A stretch of 64,000 nt of DNA, from positions 7,257,001 to 7,321,000 of the forward strand of contig NZ_CP117709.1 of NCBI RefSeq assembly GCF_028622875.1. The letters are read 5' to 3'. Both the position numbers and the translations under genes were made by a program. The notes beneath the pieces were generated by a model. It ran no database searches. It was given only the letters and a program-made list of their open reading frames with translations, and was not told where the DNA came from. Positions within the stretch are counted from its first letter, which is position 1. Every line of letters starts with the position of its first letter. The DNA comes from Streptomyces sp. MMBL 11-1 (GTDB taxonomy: Bacteria; Actinomycetota; Actinomycetes; Streptomycetales; Streptomycetaceae). Shown here piece by piece: positions 1 to 8,427 of the stretch.

Positions 1-2
1 CG

Positions 3-56
3 GTCCGCACGACCCGGCGCATCGAGGTGGCGGACGGCCAGGTCAAGGAAGTCTGA
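3..56 (+). CDS. C-terminal end of a protein cut by the window edge
   Basis: Only the last 17 codons are present, ending VADGQVKEV before a TGA. The tail (R-I-E-V-x-D-G-Q-V) resembles the last beta strand of ABC-transporter ATPases, but this is too short to assign a family. The gene converges on tex, and the two share the hairpin just downstream. Confidence 0.5.
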   Translation, partial: VRTTRRIEVADGQVKEV

Positions 57-67
57 GCACGGTTACG

Positions 68-107
68 GGGGTGGGGGCGGGCCGCACACGCGACCCGCCC
101 CCACCCC
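68..107. terminator. Bidirectional hairpin terminator
   Basis: A perfect 14-bp stem (GGGGTGGGGGCGGG at 68-81 paired with 94-107) encloses a 12-nt loop. It lies between two converging genes (stops at 56 and 115), as expected for a shared factor-independent terminator. There is no clear U-tract, which is common in streptomycetes. Confidence 0.8.
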
Positions 108-114
108 GCTCCGT

Positions 115-2550
115 TCAGCGCCCCCGGCCGCCCCGCTTCGGGTCGGTCAGCCCGGCCCGCCGCAGCGCGTCCGCCATCGCGCTGTTGGCCGGAGCCGGGG
201 CCCCCTGGCCCTGCCGGGACGCGCCACCGCCACCGGCGCGCCGGTCCCGGCCGCCGCCCTGCCGGCCCTGGCCGCCACCGGACGGCTGTCCCTGGCCCTG
301 GCGCTGCTTCGGGGGACGGCCGCCCCGCTCGCCCCGGCCCTGCTGCCCGCCACCGGAGCCGCCCGCGCCGGGCTCGTCGTCAAGGCGCAGCGTCAGCGAG
401 ATCCGCTTGCGCGGCGCGTCGACGTCCATGACCTTGACCTTCACGATGTCCCCGGGCTTCACGACGTCGCGCGGGTCCTTCACGAACGTCCTCGACAGCG
501 CCGAGACGTGCACCAGACCGTCCTGGTGGACGCCGACGTCGACGAACGCGCCGAACGCGGCCACATTGGTGACGACGCCCTCCAGCACCATGCCGGGCTC
601 CAGGTCGCCCAGCTTCTCGACGCCCTCCTTGAAGGTCGCCGTCCGGAACGCCGGGCGCGGGTCGCGCCCCGGCTTCTCCAGCTCCTTGAGGATGTCCGTC
701 ACGGTCGGCAGCCCGAACATGTCGTCCACGAAGTCCGCGGCCCGCAGGGCGCGCAGCGCCTCCGCGTTGCCGATCAGCGACGCCACCTCGCTGCCCGCGC
801 TCTTCCCCATCCGCCGCACCACCGGGTAGGCCTCGGGGTGCACGCTGGAACCGTCGAGCGGGTCGTCGCCGTCCCGGATCCGCAGGAAGCCCGCGCACTG
901 CTCGTACGCCTTCGGGCCGAGCCGCGCCACGTCCTTGAGGGCCTTGCGGGACCGGAAGGGGCCGTGGGAGTCGCGGTGCGCGACGATGTTCTCGGCGAGC
1001 CCCGAGCTGATGCCGGACACACGGGAAAGCAGCGGCGCGGACGCGGTGTTGACGTCCACTCCGACCCCGTTCACACAGTCCTCGACGACCGCGTCCAGCG
1101 AACGGGACAGCTTCACCTCGGACAGGTCGTGCTGGTACTGGCCGACGCCGATCGACTTCGGGTCGATCTTCACCAGCTCCGCCAGCGGGTCCTGGAGGCG
1201 CCGGGCGATGGAGACGGCGCCGCGCAAGGACACGTCCATGTCGGGCAGTTCCTGCGAGGCGAACGCGGAGGCGGAGTACACCGAGGCGCCCGCCTCCGAG
1301 ACCATCACCTTGGTGAGCTTCAACTCAGGGTGCTTGTCGATCAGTTCACCGGCGAGCTTGTCCGTCTCGCGGGACGCCGTACCGTTGCCGATCGCGATCA
1401 GGTCGACCGCGTGCTCCTTCGCGAGGTGCGCGAGCTTCGCGAGCGCCTGGTCCCACTTGTTCGCGGGCACGTGCGGATGGATCACATCGGTGGCCACCAC
1501 CTTGCCGGTGGCGTCGACGACCGCGACCTTCACCCCCGTACGGAAGCCGGGGTCCAGGCCCAGCGTGGCCCGGGTCCCGGCAGGGGCGGCGAGCAGCAGA
1601 TCGCGCAGGTTCGAGGCGAAGACCCGCACGGCCTCGTCCTCCGCCGCCGTGCGCAGCCGCAGCCGCAGATCGATGCCGAGGTGCACCTGGATCCGGGTCC
1701 GCCACGCCCAACGCACGGTGTCCCCGAGCCACTTGTCGCCCGGGCGGCCCCGGTCGGCGATCCCGAAGCGGCGGGCGATCATGTTCTCGTACGTGGACGG
1801 GCCCGGCCGGTCGGCGGCCTCCGGCTCCTCCGGTTCCAGGACCAGGTCGAGCACGTTCTCCTTCTCGCCGCGCAGCATCGCGAGCACCCGGTGCGAGGGC
1901 AGCGCGGTGAACGGCTCCGCGAAGTCGAAGTAGTCGGCGAACTTCGCGCCGGCCTCCTCCTGGCCCTCGCGCACCTTCGCCGCCAGCCGGCCGCGCGTCC
2001 ACATGCGTTCGCGCAGCTCGCCGGTCAGGTCGGCGTCCTCGGAGAACCGCTCGGTGAGGATCGACCGGGCCCCGTCCAGGGCGGCGGCCGCGTCCGCGAC
2101 GCCCTTGTCGCCGTCCACGAACGCGGCGGCCGCCGCGAGCGGATCGACCGACGGGTCGCCGAGCAGGCCGTCCGCCAGCGGTTCGAGCCCCGCCTCCCGG
2201 GCGATCTGCGCCTTCGTCCGCCGCTTCGGCTTGAACGGCAGGTAGATGTCCTCCAGGCGCGCCTTGGTCTCGGCGGCCCGGATGCTCGCCTCCAGCGCCG
2301 CGTCGAGCTTGCCCTGTTCGCGTACGGAGTCGAGGATCGACGTACGCCGCTCCTCCAGCTCCCGCAGATAGCGCAGCCGTTCCTCCAGCGTGCGCAGCTG
2401 CGCATCGTCGAGGGATTCGGTCGCCTCCTTGCGGTAGCGCGCGATGAACGGCACGGTCGATCCGCCGTCGAGCAGCTCGACGGCTGCCCTGACCTGTCGT
2501 TCACGTACGCCGAGCTCCTCGGCGATCCTGCCTTCGATGGACGTCGTCAC
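115..2550 (-). CDS. tex: Tex family S1 RNA-binding transcription accessory protein
   Basis: This is an 811-aa Tex homologue, a cytoplasmic nucleic-acid-binding protein of the YqgF / helix-hairpin-helix / S1 type. The N-terminal Tex region starts SIEGRIAEELGV. The central YqgF-like RNase H fold contains GLDPGFRTGVKVAVVD. The HhH region follows (NTASAPLLSRVSGI) and then one S1 domain (GMVLEGVVTNVAAFGAFVDV, HQDGLVHVS). The last ~75 residues are a Gly/Arg/Gln-rich low-complexity tail, longer than in most Tex proteins and probably an extra RNA-binding extension. I chose the GTG at 2550, which gives the usual family N-terminus; an in-frame ATG at 2634 would add 28 unconserved residues. Confidence 0.95.
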   Translation of the reverse strand: MTTSIEGRIAEELGVRERQVRAAVELLDGGSTVPFIARYRKEATESLDDAQLRTLEERLRYLRELEERRTSILDSVREQGKLDAALEASIRAAETKARLEDIYLPFKPKRRTKAQIAREAGLEPLADGLLGDPSVDPLAAAAAFVDGDKGVADAAAALDGARSILTERFSEDADLTGELRERMWTRGRLAAKVREGQEEAGAKFADYFDFAEPFTALPSHRVLAMLRGEKENVLDLVLEPEEPEAADRPGPSTYENMIARRFGIADRGRPGDKWLGDTVRWAWRTRIQVHLGIDLRLRLRTAAEDEAVRVFASNLRDLLLAAPAGTRATLGLDPGFRTGVKVAVVDATGKVVATDVIHPHVPANKWDQALAKLAHLAKEHAVDLIAIGNGTASRETDKLAGELIDKHPELKLTKVMVSEAGASVYSASAFASQELPDMDVSLRGAVSIARRLQDPLAELVKIDPKSIGVGQYQHDLSEVKLSRSLDAVVEDCVNGVGVDVNTASAPLLSRVSGISSGLAENIVAHRDSHGPFRSRKALKDVARLGPKAYEQCAGFLRIRDGDDPLDGSSVHPEAYPVVRRMGKSAGSEVASLIGNAEALRALRAADFVDDMFGLPTVTDILKELEKPGRDPRPAFRTATFKEGVEKLGDLEPGMVLEGVVTNVAAFGAFVDVGVHQDGLVHVSALSRTFVKDPRDVVKPGDIVKVKVMDVDAPRKRISLTLRLDDEPGAGGSGGGQQGRGERGGRPPKQRQGQGQPSGGGQGRQGGGRDRRAGGGGASRQGQGAPAPANSAMADALRRAGLTDPKRGGRGR

Positions 2551-2696
2551 GGTTTTCCCGACTCGCCTTCTCGTACTGGCTGTGCTGGCCGTGCTCGTGT
2601 CGCGATGAGCACGTTCTTGCTTGCCGGGGGGCATCCCCCCTGGCCTGCATTGTGCCGGGTGGCCGGGGGCCGTGTCGCGTGACCTCGGGCAACACG

Positions 2697-2729
2697 CCCG
2701 GGGCCCCGGCGCCGGGGTGGGGCCCCGGG
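2697..2729 (-). terminator. Hairpin terminator downstream of the SCO6745-family gene
   Basis: CCCGGGGCCCC at 2697-2707 pairs perfectly with 2719-2729 across an 11-nt loop. It starts 22 bp past the stop of the minus-strand gene ending at 2752. The position and 11-bp GC stem support a terminator; no U-run is present. Confidence 0.6.
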
Positions 2730-2751
2730 CGGGGCCGGGGAGCGTTCCGGG

Positions 2752-3621
2752 TCAGCCCCGGCCGGTCGCCGAGGCCGGGAAGGCGCCCGCGGCGGCGGCC
2801 GTGAGGAGGAAGCCGCGCGCGAGATCGGTGAGGCGCTCCACGCCCTTGGCGCCCAGGTGCTCGTACGGGGCGGTGTCCATGCGGTCCGTCGCCTCCTCGA
2901 CCTCCGCGCGCAGCGCCGTGCCCGCCTCGGTCAGCGCCAACTCCTCGCCGTCGGCCAGCAGCCCGCGCTCCCGCAGCCGGGCGGACGCCGCCTCCCAGTC
3001 GGAGCGGCGCCAGCCCCGGGTGGAGAGGATCCAGCCGATCGCCATGCCCTTGCCGGTGGCCGTGTGGCTCACGAGCGACTCCAGCGGGTCCAGGCCGGCC
3101 GCGAGCAGGACGGCGAGATGCGCGTCGCCCCGGTGCTCGCGCAGCAGGGTCGCGGCGTGCCAGAACGCCAGATGCGGCTCCTCGGGCACCGGCAGATCCG
3201 CGTGCGCGGCGTACAGCGGGCGGGCGTGCGGGGTGCACGCCTCGGTGGCGCGCAGCGCGAGCCGGGCCGCCTCCGCCATCTCGTCGGAGGCGATGACCTC
3301 CTCGCCGAGCAACCGCCGCAGCGTCGAGTCCGCCGCCCGCATCCGGGCGTCGAGGACGACGTCGGGTGCGGCGGTCCTCCAGACGGCGGGCACATGGCGG
3401 GCCACCAGCACGGGGTTGAAGTTGTAGAAGGTGGCGGCGACGGTCCCCGCTCCCACCGCGCCGAGCGCGGCGGCCCGGGTCGCGAAGTAGACGGCGGCGG
3501 GGTCCTCGATGCCTATCCCCGCCATCTCCGCGCCCAGGTCGGGAGAGAAGAAGAGGCAGGAGTGCAGTGGGTTGACGGCGTTGTGGCAGCGGCGCTCCGC
3601 GCGGGCCGGGAGAGAACTCAT
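2752..3621 (-). CDS. SCO6745 family helix-turn-helix-like protein
   Basis: A 289-aa protein of the family named after S. coelicolor SCO6745, related to SalK-type proteins. Biochemical function is unknown. The diagnostic N-terminus (LPARAERRCHNAVNPLHS) fixes the start at the ATG at 3621. The conserved GAVGAGTVAATFYNFNPVLVARHVP block follows at about residues 53-75 as far as read. The rest is mostly helical, with a winged-helix-like segment near residues 205-250 (WEAASARLRERGLLADGEELALTEAG). It is divergent from the GlxA-type regulator, with a 16-bp dyad 11 bp upstream of its start. A regulatory role is inferred only from the helical fold. Confidence 0.8.
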   Translation of the reverse strand: MSSLPARAERRCHNAVNPLHSCLFFSPDLGAEMAGIGIEDPAAVYFATRAAALGAVGAGTVAATFYNFNPVLVARHVPAVWRTAAPDVVLDARMRAADSTLRRLLGEEVIASDEMAEAARLALRATEACTPHARPLYAAHADLPVPEEPHLAFWHAATLLREHRGDAHLAVLLAAGLDPLESLVSHTATGKGMAIGWILSTRGWRRSDWEAASARLRERGLLADGEELALTEAGTALRAEVEEATDRMDTAPYEHLGAKGVERLTDLARGFLLTAAAAGAFPASATGRG

Positions 3622-3631
3622 ACCAGCACGT

Positions 3632-3647
3632 TACCGACTGGTTGGTA
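3632..3647. promoter_or_regulatory. Possible TetR-type operator
   Basis: TACCGACT/GGTTGGTA is an imperfect palindrome (6 of 8 positions symmetric) 11 bp upstream of the SCO6745-family start and inside the divergent promoter region. Its size and sequence fit TetR-family operators. No tetR gene is adjacent, so the binding protein is unknown. Confidence 0.3.
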
Positions 3648-3686
3648 CGGAGCGGAACCCCCCGGGGAGCGGGGCGGTCCGCCATA

Positions 3687-3735
3687 CAGGTCCGGCAGGT
3701 CCGGCAGGTCCGGCAGGTCCGGCAGGTCCGGCAGG
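3687..3735. repeat. Tandem 9-bp repeat, five copies
   Basis: The unit CAGGTCCGG is repeated exactly five times (3687-3731), followed by a partial CAGG. It sits in the intergenic region between two divergent genes. The period of nine is a multiple of three, so every frame stays open across it, but no conserved protein spans it. Confidence 0.95.
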
Positions 3736-3851
3736 GGGGCCTCACAGGCCGACGGCGGCCGATGGAGGGGCGACAGCAGGACAGGCGGGCGGGCCGGTGG
3801 CAGGAAAGGTGGGGTACTCGTCATTGCGGCCACCGTCGCCCGCCGCCCAGG

Positions 3852-4823
3852 ATGGCGGACGTGAAGCAGCGAACCGTGCTCGTCGTGCTCTTCGACGGCA
3901 TCCAGAGTCTCGACGCCACCGGCCCGATGGAGGTCTTCGCCGGGGCCTCCCGGGCTCCGGGCGTCTCCTACGACCTGCGCACCGCCTCGCTCGACGGCGG
4001 CCCCGTCCGGTCCTCCAGCGGCCTGACCCTGATGCCCGACGGCTGCCTGGCCGACGCACCCGTACCGCACACCCTGCTGGTGCCCGGCGGACAGGGCACC
4101 CGCGGCTCACACCCGGAGCTGACCGGCTGGCTGCGCGAGCACGCGCCGCGGGCGGAGCGGCTCGTCTCCGTGTGCACCGGTGCGCTGCTGCTGGCCGAAG
4201 CGGGCCTGCTGGACGGACACCGGGTCACCACCCACTGGAACTACTGCGAGCAGTTGGCCCGCGACTACCCGGCCGTCCGGGTCGACCCCGAACCGATCTT
4301 CGTACGGGACGGGCGGCTGGCCACCTCGGCGGGCGTCACCGCGGGCATCGACCTCGCCCTCGCGCTCGTCGAGGAGGACCACGGGCGCCACCTCGCCCTG
4401 GACATCGCCCGGCACCTCGTGGTGTTCCTGCGCCGTCCCGGAAACCAGGCCCAGTTCAGCGCCCAGCTCAGCGCCCAGACCGCCCGGCGCGAACCGCTGC
4501 GCGAGGTCCAGCACTGGATCACCCAGCACCCGGACGCCGACCTAGGGGTCGACGCGCTCGCGGCCCGCGCCCGGCTCTCGCCCCGGCACTTCGCCCGCGC
4601 GTTCCGGGCGGAGACCGGAACGACCCCGGGGCGGTACGTCGAGCGCGTCCGTCTGGAGCACGCCCGTCGGCTTCTGGAGGACACCGCCGACGGCGTCGAG
4701 CGGATCGCCCGCGCCAGTGGCTACGGCACCCCGGAAGCCATGCGCCGCGCCTTCGTGAAGACCCTCGCGACGGCGCCCGCCGAATACCGGCGCCGCTTCC
4801 GCACCCCCGCGTCCAGCACCTGA
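3852..4823 (+). CDS. GlxA family transcriptional regulator (DJ-1/PfpI-like domain plus AraC HTH)
   Basis: A 323-aa regulator with an N-terminal class-I glutamine amidotransferase-like (DJ-1/PfpI) sensor domain, about residues 5-180. It has VCTGALLLAEAGLLDG around the nucleophile-elbow cysteine. A C-terminal AraC-type double helix-turn-helix follows (about residues 225-320, LSPRHFARAFRAETGTTPGRYV). Family members bind DNA near their own locus and respond to small metabolites; the ligand here is unknown. GTG at 3861 is an equally good start, with AGGA 8 nt upstream. The DJ-1/PfpI protein 120 bp downstream is very similar to the sensor domain, suggesting duplication and a common ligand. Confidence 0.9.
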   Translation: MADVKQRTVLVVLFDGIQSLDATGPMEVFAGASRAPGVSYDLRTASLDGGPVRSSSGLTLMPDGCLADAPVPHTLLVPGGQGTRGSHPELTGWLREHAPRAERLVSVCTGALLLAEAGLLDGHRVTTHWNYCEQLARDYPAVRVDPEPIFVRDGRLATSAGVTAGIDLALALVEEDHGRHLALDIARHLVVFLRRPGNQAQFSAQLSAQTARREPLREVQHWITQHPDADLGVDALAARARLSPRHFARAFRAETGTTPGRYVERVRLEHARRLLEDTADGVERIARASGYGTPEAMRRAFVKTLATAPAEYRRRFRTPASST

Positions 4824-4945
4824 CCGCCGACAGCACCGCCACCGCCCCTTCCACCGCCCCTTCCACCGCCCCCCTCCACCTCCACGTTCTCCGCATCCAC
4901 CACCTTCTCCGAATCCGCCACCGACCGAACCGAGAGGCAGCTCCC

Positions 4946-5581
4946 GTGCAGATCGCCATCCTGCTCTTCGACCGATTCACCGCCCTGGACGCGGTGGGCC
5001 CCTACGAGATCCTCAGCCGGGCCCCCGGCGCCGAGCCCGTCTTCGTCGCCGAACGGACCGGCCCCGTCCGCAACGACAGCGGCAGCCTCGCGCTCATCGC
5101 GGAGAAGACGCTCGCCGAGGTGCCCGCCCCGGACCTGGTGATCGTCCCGGGCGGTCCCGGCCAGAGCGACCAGATGGAGAACGAGGCCCTCCTCGGCTGG
5201 CTGCGCTCGGTCGACGCCACCAGCACCTGGACGACGTCCGTCTGCACCGGCTCGCTGCTGCTGGCCGCCGCCGGGCTGCTGACGGACAGGCGGGCCACCT
5301 CGCACTGGCTGGCGCTGGAGGCGCTGAGGGGGTTCGGCGCCGAGCCCACCGGGGAGCGCGTCGTCCTCGACGGCAAGTACGTCACCGCCGCCGGGGTCTC
5401 CTCCGGCATCGACATGGGGCTGACCCTGCTCGGCCGGATCGCGGGCGACGACGTGGCGCGCTCGGTGCAGCTGCTCACGGAGTACGACCCACAGCCGCCC
5501 TACGACTCCGGGTCGCCCGAGAAGGCCCCCGCGGCGCTGGTCGAGGAATGGCGGGCCAAGAGCCGCCACATCACCCGGTAG
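4946..5581 (+). CDS. DJ-1/PfpI family protein
   Basis: A 211-aa single-domain DJ-1/PfpI protein. The conserved start QIAILLFDRFTALDAVGPYE, the VIVPGGPGQ strand-loop and the nucleophile elbow VCTGSLLLAAAGLL are visible. The cysteine of VCTGS is the likely reactive residue. Relatives include isonitrile hydratases and stress-linked amidotransferase-like proteins; substrate is not predictable. The GTG at 4946 is preceded by GAGAGG. It probably forms a unit with the GlxA regulator upstream. The 3' end overlaps the converging enoyl-CoA hydratase gene by 11 bp. Confidence 0.88.
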   Translation: MQIAILLFDRFTALDAVGPYEILSRAPGAEPVFVAERTGPVRNDSGSLALIAEKTLAEVPAPDLVIVPGGPGQSDQMENEALLGWLRSVDATSTWTTSVCTGSLLLAAAGLLTDRRATSHWLALEALRGFGAEPTGERVVLDGKYVTAAGVSSGIDMGLTLLGRIAGDDVARSVQLLTEYDPQPPYDSGSPEKAPAALVEEWRAKSRHITR

Positions 5582-6335
5582 CTCCCGCGGTCCAGGTGAA
5601 CCGGGGCGCGCGCCGCTCCAGGAAGGCGGCGACGCCCTCCGCCGCGTCACCGCTGCCGCGCGCCTCACCGGCCCAATGGGCGTCCCGGTCCGTCCGGCCC
5701 GCGGCGAACTCCTTCGCGGCGGCCTGGGTGAGCCGGGACCGGGACGCCAGGACCCCCGCGTACTCCTCGACCCGCCCGTCCAGGCCGCCCACGGGCAGCA
5801 CCTCGTCTATGAGGCCGGTGCGCAGCGCCCGTTCCGTGCCGATCAGCTCGCCGGAGAACAGCAGGTGCTTGGCCGTGGCCGGGCCGACGAGCGCGACCAG
5901 CCGCCGGGTCGAGGAGGCGGGATAGACGATGCCGAGCTTGGCCGGGGTGACCCCGAAGGAGGCCCCCTCCTCGGCGAACCGCAGATCGCAGGCGGCGGCG
6001 AGCTGGCCGCCGCCGCCCACGCAGTAGCCGCGCACCGCGGCCAGCGTCGGCAGGGGGAACGCGGCGAGCGCTTCCTCGGCCGCCACCGCCAGGCCCTGGG
6101 CGGTGTCCGCGCCCTCCCGCAGCGTGGAGATGTCGGCCCCCGCGCAGAAGGTGTCCCCGGCCCCGGTCAGCACCAGCGCCCGGACCGCCGGATCGGCCGC
6201 GAGCCGCTCCAGCAGCTCCGGCAGACTCCGCCACATCGCGGTGGTCATCGCGTTGCGCTTGGCGGGGTTCGCGATCACGACGGTGGCGACGCCGCGCTCG
6301 ACGGACGTGATCAGGCGGGGTTCCGTACGGTCCAT
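5571..6335 (-). CDS. Enoyl-CoA hydratase/isomerase family protein
   Basis: A 254-aa crotonase-fold enzyme. The CoA-binding / oxyanion-hole signatures are visible: NPAKRNAMTTAMW, then GAGDTFCAGADISTL, then VRGYCVGGGGQLAAACDLRFA near residues 95-120. The second catalytic-region glutamate of classic hydratases is not obvious in LGIVYPASSTRRL, so isomerase, hydratase or another crotonase activity remains open. The ATG at 6335 gives the standard family N-terminus. It is divergent from the HdeD gene across ~80 bp. Confidence 0.88.
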   Translation of the reverse strand: MDRTEPRLITSVERGVATVVIANPAKRNAMTTAMWRSLPELLERLAADPAVRALVLTGAGDTFCAGADISTLREGADTAQGLAVAAEEALAAFPLPTLAAVRGYCVGGGGQLAAACDLRFAEEGASFGVTPAKLGIVYPASSTRRLVALVGPATAKHLLFSGELIGTERALRTGLIDEVLPVGGLDGRVEEYAGVLASRSRLTQAAAKEFAAGRTDRDAHWAGEARGSGDAAEGVAAFLERRAPRFTWTAGATG

Positions 6336-6415
6336 GCGCCGGATGCTATCCGGAGGGTTCGAACCTATGATCAAGAAGGGGTCGCGGGGCGGGCACGCAC
6401 CGTAAGGAGTCGTCG

Positions 6416-7057
6416 ATGAACGCACCCACCGCCGAGGGCCGGAAGCTCAGCCGCAGTTTCGGCTGGCTCGCGCTGCTCGGGACCCTGCTGGTGATCGCGG
6501 GCGTCATCGGCCTCGTCCACACCGGTGTCGCCACGCTCACCTCGATGCTGCTCTTCGGCTGGCTGCTGCTCGTGGGCGGTCTGGTCGGACTGCTGCACGC
6601 GATCGAGTCACGCGGCACGAACTACTTCTGGCTGGGCGTGGTGGTCGCCGCCCTCAACCTCGCCGCGGGCGTCGTCGTCATCAAGCACCCCGAGGGCTCG
6701 GCCGAGGCGCTGACCATGTTCGCCGCCCTGCTCTTCCTGACCGGCGGGGTCTTCCGGCTGGTCGGCAGCGTCGTCGTGCGAGGTCCGCAGATGGGCTGGA
6801 CGCTGTTGCAGGGAGCCTTCGGCCTGCTGCTGGGCCTGCTGGTGCTGTTCGACTGGCCCCACAGCAGCCTCTACGTTCTCGGCTGCTTCTTCTCGCTGGC
6901 CCTGCTGTTCGACGGGCTCGGCCTGATCGCCATCGGTGTCGGCGGCCGGCGCATCGTCAGCATGGTCACGGAGAGGCTCGACGAACCTGCCGCGCCCACT
7001 GCCCCGGCCCCGGCCCCGGACGAGCCGAACACGTCACCAGGAGACGAGCAGAAGTAG
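6416..7057 (+). CDS. HdeD family (DUF308) integral membrane protein
   Basis: A 213-aa protein with six predicted transmembrane helices arranged as repeated pairs, as in HdeD/DUF308 proteins. Representative segments are LALLGTLLVIAGVIGLVHTG, MLLFGWLLLVGGLVGLLHAI and ALLFLTGGVFRLVGSVVV. The C-terminal ~30 residues are a Pro/Ala-rich cytosolic tail. E. coli HdeD is tied to acid resistance; in streptomycetes the role is unknown. GTAAGGAG lies 6 nt before the ATG. Confidence 0.88.
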   Translation: MNAPTAEGRKLSRSFGWLALLGTLLVIAGVIGLVHTGVATLTSMLLFGWLLLVGGLVGLLHAIESRGTNYFWLGVVVAALNLAAGVVVIKHPEGSAEALTMFAALLFLTGGVFRLVGSVVVRGPQMGWTLLQGAFGLLLGLLVLFDWPHSSLYVLGCFFSLALLFDGLGLIAIGVGGRRIVSMVTERLDEPAAPTAPAPAPDEPNTSPGDEQK

Positions 7058-7203
7058 TCCCCGCGCGGCCAGGGACACGCGTGTTTGGTCAAATAGCGCC
7101 GATACCTGGCTACTTCCGATCAGTGGCACGGCCGGGACCGGGCCATTCCCAAGACTCTTTACTCGACGGTCAGTGCAGTGCGAGTGAGAGCTGGTGCCGG
7201 ACG

Positions 7204-7659
7204 ATGGAGAGCCTCGGGAGTGCCCCTGCCGACCCCGCTTCCTACGAGGGGGTGTGGCGCTTCACCGCCTCCGCCGTGGACGCGTCCGTGCCGGGCGCCC
7301 GGCACGCCGTACGCGACCTCCTCGACCGGCAGGGCGTGCCGATCGAGGACGACATCCTCCAGGGGCTCCTGCTGATCGTCTCGGAGCTGGTCACCAACGC
7401 CGTCAAGCACGCGGCGCTCCTCTCGCCCGAGCTGGCCGTCGAGGTGGCCATCGCCGCCGACCGGGTCAGAGTCTCGGTCGAGGACAACCACCCCTACCGG
7501 CCCACCGCGCTGGAGACGGACTGCGCGCAGACCGGCGGCCGGGGCCTGCTGCTGGTCAAGGTGATCACCGCGGAGGCGGGCGGCACCTGCGACGTCGAGC
7601 ACACCGCGAACGGCGGGAAGATCATCTGGGCGGCGCTGCCGTTGAAGACGCAGCTCTGA
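7204..7659 (+). CDS. ATP-binding protein (HATPase_c, RsbW/SpoIIAB-like anti-sigma type)
   Basis: A 151-aa GHKL-fold protein of the serine-kinase/anti-sigma class that is abundant in Streptomyces. The N-box (LLIVSELVTNAVKHA, about residues 58-72), a G1-like VEDNHPYRP and the G2 loop TGGRGLLLVKVI are all present. Such proteins usually phosphorylate or sequester anti-anti-sigma and sigma factors; no partner is adjacent. An earlier in-frame GTG at 7081 would add 41 residues with no family similarity, so I use the ATG at 7204. Confidence 0.85.
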   Translation: MESLGSAPADPASYEGVWRFTASAVDASVPGARHAVRDLLDRQGVPIEDDILQGLLLIVSELVTNAVKHAALLSPELAVEVAIAADRVRVSVEDNHPYRPTALETDCAQTGGRGLLLVKVITAEAGGTCDVEHTANGGKIIWAALPLKTQL

Positions 7660-7686
7660 CCGCCCCGTACGGATACGAGCGAGGGT

Positions 7687-8280
7687 TCACCAGCCCGCCG
7701 AGGGACCCGTCAGCTCACGGATCGCCGGCCGCGCCGCGTCCAGCACCGTCATGAACCACGCCGAGAACGGCGCCCGCGCGTGCCGCTCGGCGAGCTCCGC
7801 CGCCGTCACGAAAGCCGTCTCCTCGACCTCCTCGGGGTCCGGCTCCGGCGCCGTCTGCGCCATCCCCACGAACAGGTGGTTGAACTCCTGCTCCACCAGC
7901 CCCGAGGCCGGGTCCGGATGGTTGTAGCGGACCGTTCCGGCCTCGGCCAGCAGCGAGGGGGAGAGCCCCAGCTCCTCGTACGTACGCCGGGCGGCGGCGG
8001 CGAACGGGGCCTCGCCCGGATAGGGGTGCCCGCAGCAGGTGTTCGACCAGACGCCGGGGGAGTGGTACTTGCCGAGTGCCCGGCGCTGGAGCAGGAGCCG
8101 CCCCTGCTCGTCGAAGAGGAACACGGAGAACGCGCGGTGCAGCTGCCCGGGGGCCTGGTGGGCCGCCAGCTTCTCCGCGGTGCCGATGGTGGTGCCGTTC
8201 TCGTCGACCAGTTCGAGCATGATCGCTTCTGCGGTGCCGTTCGACGAGCTGTGCGTCGCGGTGGCTGGTGTGATCGGCAT
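7687..8280 (-). CDS. idi: Isopentenyl-diphosphate delta-isomerase, type 1
   Basis: A 197-aa Nudix-fold isomerase interconverting IPP and DMAPP in the cytoplasm. HRAFSVFLFD, LLQRRALGKYHSPGVWSNTCCGHP (catalytic Cys, metal-binding His), ARRTYEELGL (Nudix-derived helix) and EQEFNHLFVG are the classic blocks. The ATG at 8280 is preceded by AAGGA at suitable spacing. It supplies the DMAPP needed by the hopanoid operon some 11 kb away, and in Streptomyces the two loci are commonly linked. Confidence 0.95.
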   Translation of the reverse strand: MPITPATATHSSSNGTAEAIMLELVDENGTTIGTAEKLAAHQAPGQLHRAFSVFLFDEQGRLLLQRRALGKYHSPGVWSNTCCGHPYPGEAPFAAAARRTYEELGLSPSLLAEAGTVRYNHPDPASGLVEQEFNHLFVGMAQTAPEPDPEEVEETAFVTAAELAERHARAPFSAWFMTVLDAARPAIRELTGPSAGW

Positions 8281-8427
8281 ACCCATCCTTCGCTTTGGTC
8301 CCCGGCCTCGTGCGCCGGGCCCCTGGAGTCCGGTCAAGTCTGCCGTACAAAAGCCGCTTGTCCGCACTTCGGGTAGGGGCATGTCCGCCCCGCCGCGGCC
8401 CCCGGGCACGGCGGGACGGACGGGCCG

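Noticed and set aside
508..2682. Long open frame on the plus strand opposite tex
   Set aside because: It mirrors the third-position GC of the tex gene, has no family features and runs through the tex terminator side; tex itself is clearly the real gene.
3687..3735. Short regular repeats considered as a CRISPR array
   Set aside because: The unit is 9 bp with no spacers and there are no cas genes; it is a simple tandem repeat.
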